A DNA stretch of 64,000 nucleotides from NCBI RefSeq assembly GCF_002002735.1, contig NZ_MUNY01000045.1:124001-188000 (forward strand). The letters are read 5' to 3'. Both the position numbers and the translations under genes were made by a program. The notes beneath the pieces are model-generated. The model saw only the letters and a list, made by a program, of their open reading frames with translations. It made no database searches and was not told where the DNA came from. The DNA comes from Algoriphagus sp. A40. Its GTDB lineage: Bacteria; Bacteroidota; Bacteroidia; Cytophagales; Cyclobacteriaceae. Shown in pieces: positions 60,133 to 64,000 of the stretch (position 1 is its first letter; every line of letters starts with the position of its first letter).

Positions 60133-63100
60133 TTAATCTACTCTCCAAAAAATAGATTCCCCTGCTGTTCCAGTCGCATTTAATATACCTCCCTTATTTC
60201 CTGTACTATAATAAAACCCAAATGTACCTCCTGTTGTCGATTGGCTGAAAGTCCCCCAATTTAAAGGGTTCCTAATTATACTGAAAACATCCGCAGGAAT
60301 ACTGTAACTTTTGGAACCATACCTAACTGAATTACCCCATTTTGCTTTCTGAGAGGTTTCATAATCATTGAAGGTCATCACATCAATAAAAATTGCTGAA
60401 TACTCTTCAAATTTATTTTGTGGTGTTCCATTTGGTGAGCTTAAACCCCAAGCAAGAAAATCTGTGCCATCCCAAAACTGAGCTCCTCCTGTTGGATCTG
60501 CTCCTCCAGATAGCACATCTATCACTCCAGCCCTAGCAAATTTTGCTGTGCTTGAGTTATTCTCAATACTTAAAGCAGTTTTATTTGACTTACTAACACT
60601 TGAATAACCAGACATCAATTTACTATAAAGACTCTTCCCAGAAAAATTAGCAGCATTGTTTGAAGTATGCGCAATCCACAAATATTCCTTTGCCTCCATT
60701 GTAGTCCCTTCCTGTCTAACAATATTTGAAGAAGTTTGAAATTGGGTATGATTGTCAGTAAACTGGGATAAATTTTTAAATCCACCCTTGCCATCTCTTT
60801 CCCCTATAAAAGCCAAATCTCCTCCAGTTCTACCATCATCTCCCAAATACGTTCCGTCTTTCCCATAAATAGGATAATCCAAAGCTCCTGTCGGATCTAT
60901 TCTAAATATCGGATTGTTGCTTACGAAGTTGTACGGAGTTAAAGACACTCTCATATGTGCCAATGGATCCACACTCAGGAACTTCCCAATCGTTGGGTTA
61001 TAGATCCGGAAGCCGTAGTCGTAGTGGCTCTGATTGCTCCACTGCCCGCTTGGGTCCTTCTCCTTGCCATTGAACCCGTACCGATACGTATTGCTCTCCG
61101 TCCTGCCGGTCATCTCAAGACCGAAGGGATAGTAGTCCGTTCGGCTCAGAACCTGAGTCCAGGTACTGTCGGTCTTCATCCGGATTCGGTCTGATACCAC
61201 TGCAAGCACATTGCCCAGATGGTTGCTGAGTTCGTACTGTTTGTGTCCCACCGTCCGGTAGCCCGGCTTGGAGGCATAGGACAGGTTCCCAAGTCTGGAT
61301 GAACCGTAGATCGGCCGCTCTGATAGAGTATCCGCCTGATACACCGCCATCACATTGCCTGAGGCGTCCCGGATGTATCGGGTGATTACTGTCCCCTGCT
61401 TCTTCTCCACCCGGTTGCCGGCTGCATCGTAGCGGAACTCAAGCGGAGAGCCGGTCGACTTGGTCACTTTCCGGACTTTTCCCGATGGCGTCCATTCAAT
61501 ATTGGTCACCCCTCCTGCCACATCTGCGGTCAGGTTGCCGATTTGGTCGTAGGTATAGTTGTCCCCCTGGGCCGAGGCCGTCTGCCTCAGTTTGTTGGAG
61601 TTCGCATAGTAGCCGTAGGTAAAGTTGTCCTGAATGGCTGCTGCCGCGTTCCTCCGCTGTAAAGTAAGCAGATTCCCGTTGCCGTCATAGGTGTATCCCG
61701 CATCATAGGCCAGGGAATTGGTGGTGGCCCTTGTGGTAAATCCGGTGCCTGAAGTATAGGCTCTCAGGCTTCTCGCCTGTACGATCCGGTGCAGCTGGTC
61801 GTACTTGTACACCATCGCCTGCATGTCGTATTGATCCTGTGAACCTGCCAGCTCGGTGTTCATCCAGCTGATGTTACCGTTGAACAATCCTGTGTTGCTG
61901 TTGAGCGTGGATGTCCGGGTCCACAGGGCATCTCGGGTATCTGTGAGGACTGTCCCTGCCGTGATCGGGGCATAGTCCCCGCTGAAGTACCCCAGCGCAA
62001 AGGCCATCGCATCCTTGCCTGTCCGTTTCGTTCCGATTCCGTCTGCCCCGGGATCTCCCCCGCCCGGCATGTTCACCCCTTTCAGCCAGCCCTGAAGCGT
62101 ATAGTAGTAGTCCAGCCCCTGCACCTTGTGCTCACCCAGTTCCACTCTTGCAAGAGGCCCATGGGGGTAGTAGTAATACGTCGCATCCGTGGTCCATAGG
62201 TAGCCGTCCGTACTGGTCTGCACTGTCTCGATCCGGTTGTCCGCATCGTAGCGGTAACGGTGGATCAGCTGTTCGGCCGTTTCCGGCTGGTAAAACACAT
62301 AGTTCACGTTGCCGCTGATCTGATCGTACCGGTAGGCCGTGATCTTGGGGGCAAGTCCCGGAATCTGCTGAAACAGGCTTTTCACGTTCCCGTGCGTGTC
62401 ATAGCTGTAGGCTGTCAGCAGCGTGTCGGTCTTGCCCTTCTCCAGCTGGGCGGTCCAGCTCACCCGGTTGCGCAGGTGGTCCTGCGTGAATTTCTGGTGC
62501 AGTCCCGTCTTGGGTGAATCATACCCGGTGAGGGTGATATCCTGCGCGGTATACGCAGGCCGTTGGGGAAAGTCCAGTTCCTTCAACTTCTCTTTCAGGC
62601 TCGACAGAGCCTCCGCGGTTACCAGTTCCCCGGTCTCGGTCACCCGTCCCAACCGGTCATACTTGCTGTAGCTGTAGGTATTGGCCCCTGCCTGTTTGGC
62701 GTTTTGCGAAAGCCTCAGCTGTCCGATGGCATTGTACCAGAACTGCGATACTCCCCCGTCGGGACTCGACTGCCACACCAGCTGGTTCTTGCTGTTGTAG
62801 CGGTATTTGGTCGGAAGTTCGTGGGCCGGGTTTACCGCCGTGCCCGATTTCACCTGATTGACCTGGGCAGTGGTCAGCGGCTTCACTCCCTGGGGAGGAA
62901 CCGTCTGCACCAGGTTGCCCGCCTGATCATGGTAATAGAGCGTATAATGGTATTCCTGGTTGGTCACCGTCAGGGTCAGCGTCTCTGTTGCCCCTTCCAG
63001 GCAGGAAGTCGATACCGACCGGTAGTAGGACTCCAGCCAGGTGTTCTCCAGCTCCTCGACAGCGGCCTCCTGGATCGCCGCACGGACCGTGTCCCGCTCG

Positions 63101-64000
63101 GCCAGACAGCGCTCAACCACTTCCTCCCAGTCCGGTACATAGCTCACCCCAGCCAGCCAGGGGTTCGATGCAGGATCCAGCTCAAAAGAGGTGCAGACCG
63201 TGACAGTTATCGTAGGAACAGTCTCTATCACAACCGGAGGGCCTTTGATGACAGTACCGGGCGGAAGACTGGGGTTGGTAATTTCGGGGTAGTAAACCCC
63301 ATTACAGATATTTGGCCCGTTGTCATTGAACACACAAGGGAGAGCGGGATTTTGGTAGTTGTATGCCTCTTCCCTAAAATCTGTAAACAAAGGAACCCCA
63401 TCTTTGACCCAACGGTATTTTGAGGGCTGAGGCGTATTTCTTCCCATATCCGTGGATAACTCCAACACTCTGTTCTCCAACACCTGGGTAGAAAGCGTAT
63501 CCACAGCTTGACTTTGGGGAAGATAAATCGATGTGTTGGTGAAATAGGTGGCCATTTCTACCAGACTTTCTACTTCAAAGCTATTGTTCGCAATCCTCAG
63601 GTAAGGAAGATTTTTGGAATAAAAGCAGAAAGGTAAAGTTCCTGTTAAGTAATTATTGTTAAGCGTTACCGTTGACAAAAAAGGAAAACTACACAGATAG
63701 TCTGGTACGGATCCAGTCAGTTTATTATTGTGCATTGTCCATTCCACCATTTTGGACAGGTTAGAAAAGGTGGAAGGAATGGGGCCGCTAAATTCAGAAT
63801 TCTCAATTCTTAGCGCCATCAGATCCGTAAAGCTACCTATGAAAGAAGGAAGGTTACCGGTTAACTTTGTATTTAAAAGGTAAAGTTCCTTTAGCTTGGT
63901 AAGTTGGCTAAAACTGCTTGGAATCTCTCCAATCAAATAATTTGAATGGAGATGGAGATATTCCAGATTCACCAGATTTCCTATACTGGCAGGAATGGTG
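60133..64000 (-). CDS. LRR-RHS repeat protein with C-terminal toxin-like region (5' end outside window)
   Basis: The frame stays open to the window edge, so the N-terminus is missing. The visible part starts in plant-like leucine-rich repeats (LEYLHLHSNYLIGEIPSSFS, LTGNLPSFIG), passes a PKD-like/spacer region, then many RHS/YD repeats (YRYNSKNQLVWQSSPDGGVS, TYDQIGNLTADVAGG). The RHS core motif follows (YGFRIYNPTIGKFLSVDPLA). The last ~240 residues after the core are variable, with GGADPTGGAQFWDGTDFLAW, and look like a toxin or hydrolase. Such proteins act in contact-dependent competition. Confidence 0.88.
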   Translation of the reverse strand, partial: TIPASIGNLVNLEYLHLHSNYLIGEIPSSFSQLTKLKELYLLNTKLTGNLPSFIGSFTDLMALRIENSEFSGPIPSTFSNLSKMVEWTMHNNKLTGSVPDYLCSFPFLSTVTLNNNYLTGTLPFCFYSKNLPYLRIANNSFEVESLVEMATYFTNTSIYLPQSQAVDTLSTQVLENRVLELSTDMGRNTPQPSKYRWVKDGVPLFTDFREEAYNYQNPALPCVFNDNGPNICNGVYYPEITNPSLPPGTVIKGPPVVIETVPTITVTVCTSFELDPASNPWLAGVSYVPDWEEVVERCLAERDTVRAAIQEAAVEELENTWLESYYRSVSTSCLEGATETLTLTVTNQEYHYTLYYHDQAGNLVQTVPPQGVKPLTTAQVNQVKSGTAVNPAHELPTKYRYNSKNQLVWQSSPDGGVSQFWYNAIGQLRLSQNAKQAGANTYSYSKYDRLGRVTETGELVTAEALSSLKEKLKELDFPQRPAYTAQDITLTGYDSPKTGLHQKFTQDHLRNRVSWTAQLEKGKTDTLLTAYSYDTHGNVKSLFQQIPGLAPKITAYRYDQISGNVNYVFYQPETAEQLIHRYRYDADNRIETVQTSTDGYLWTTDATYYYYPHGPLARVELGEHKVQGLDYYYTLQGWLKGVNMPGGGDPGADGIGTKRTGKDAMAFALGYFSGDYAPITAGTVLTDTRDALWTRTSTLNSNTGLFNGNISWMNTELAGSQDQYDMQAMVYKYDQLHRIVQARSLRAYTSGTGFTTRATTNSLAYDAGYTYDGNGNLLTLQRRNAAAAIQDNFTYGYYANSNKLRQTASAQGDNYTYDQIGNLTADVAGGVTNIEWTPSGKVRKVTKSTGSPLEFRYDAAGNRVEKKQGTVITRYIRDASGNVMAVYQADTLSERPIYGSSRLGNLSYASKPGYRTVGHKQYELSNHLGNVLAVVSDRIRMKTDSTWTQVLSRTDYYPFGLEMTGRTESNTYRYGFNGKEKDPSGQWSNQSHYDYGFRIYNPTIGKFLSVDPLAHMRVSLTPYNFVSNNPIFRIDPTGALDYPIYGKDGTYLGDDGRTGGDLAFIGERDGKGGFKNLSQFTDNHTQFQTSSNIVRQEGTTMEAKEYLWIAHTSNNAANFSGKSLYSKLMSGYSSVSKSNKTALSIENNSSTAKFARAGVIDVLSGGADPTGGAQFWDGTDFLAWGLSSPNGTPQNKFEEYSAIFIDVMTFNDYETSQKAKWGNSVRYGSKSYSIPADVFSIIRNPLNWGTFSQSTTGGTFGFYYSTGNKGGILNATGTAGESIFWRVD

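Noticed and set aside
62563..63423. 286-codon frame on the plus strand
   Set aside because: Antisense to RHS repeats; long open frames opposite GC-richer repeat genes are common.

Overview
The window looks like part of a Bacteroidota chromosome, plausibly a Cytophagales/Cyclobacteriaceae-type organism. The evidence is SusC/SusD-type outer-membrane proteins, RteC regulators, CTnDOT-style tra genes (traE-F-G-I-J-K-M-N), an RHS protein with plant-like leucine-rich repeats, weak or absent Shine-Dalgarno sequences, and a palindrome of a kind common in this phylum. The lineage is inferred from gene families, not from a marker gene. No rRNA, tRNA or CRISPR array was seen.

Most of the window (1 to about 59.5 kb) reads as one integrative conjugative element (ICE) with a large cargo. 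The left end carries mobilization genes (relaxase start, relaxosome protein), small accessory genes, two tandem RteC-family regulators and a striking fusion of a Crp/Fnr-type regulator to an apparently intact class I terpene synthase domain (3728-5299). A divergent block follows: a MauE/DoxX membrane protein, a small secreted DUF6520-type protein behind a foldable leader, and a SusD-SusC-thioredoxin operon (5.5-13 kb).

From 13.7 to 34.2 kb lies a dense defence island: two overlapping Xre regulators, an AbiEi/AbiEii pair, and a tightly overlapping six-gene operon (hsdS, SMC-like ATPase, HNH nuclease, hsdM, arginase-fold UPF0489 protein, NucS/DUF91-like nuclease) with no hsdR. Further on are a frameshifted NERD gene, a type IIG restriction-methylase coupled to a TIR-like protein, a chimeric DUF262 remnant with a 15-bp minisatellite, an Mrr-type nuclease, and an AbiGi protein overlapping a membrane-anchored PD-(D/E)XK protein.

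From 34.3 to 45.5 kb are a few hypotheticals, a DinB-fold protein and a minus-strand operon: response regulator, histidine kinase, PepSY-like protein, TonB-dependent receptor, GT2 and an ArnT-like GT39. This resembles an envelope-modification locus under two-component control.

From 45.6 to 59.5 kb the conjugation functions resume: ArdC antirestriction, a MerR/excisionase-like protein, RadC, the tra operon and trailing wHTH/HTH regulators. Two copies of a structured DNA/RNA element with the same 49-nt core sit upstream of ardC and radC. The right end holds a large RHS/LRR protein (N-terminus outside the window) with a downstream lipoprotein that may be its immunity partner.

The best candidates for something undescribed are the hsdR-less HsdMS/ATPase/HNH/UPF0489/NucS operon, the Crp-terpene synthase fusion, the duplicated structured element, and the MauE-DUF6520-SusCD-TlpA module.
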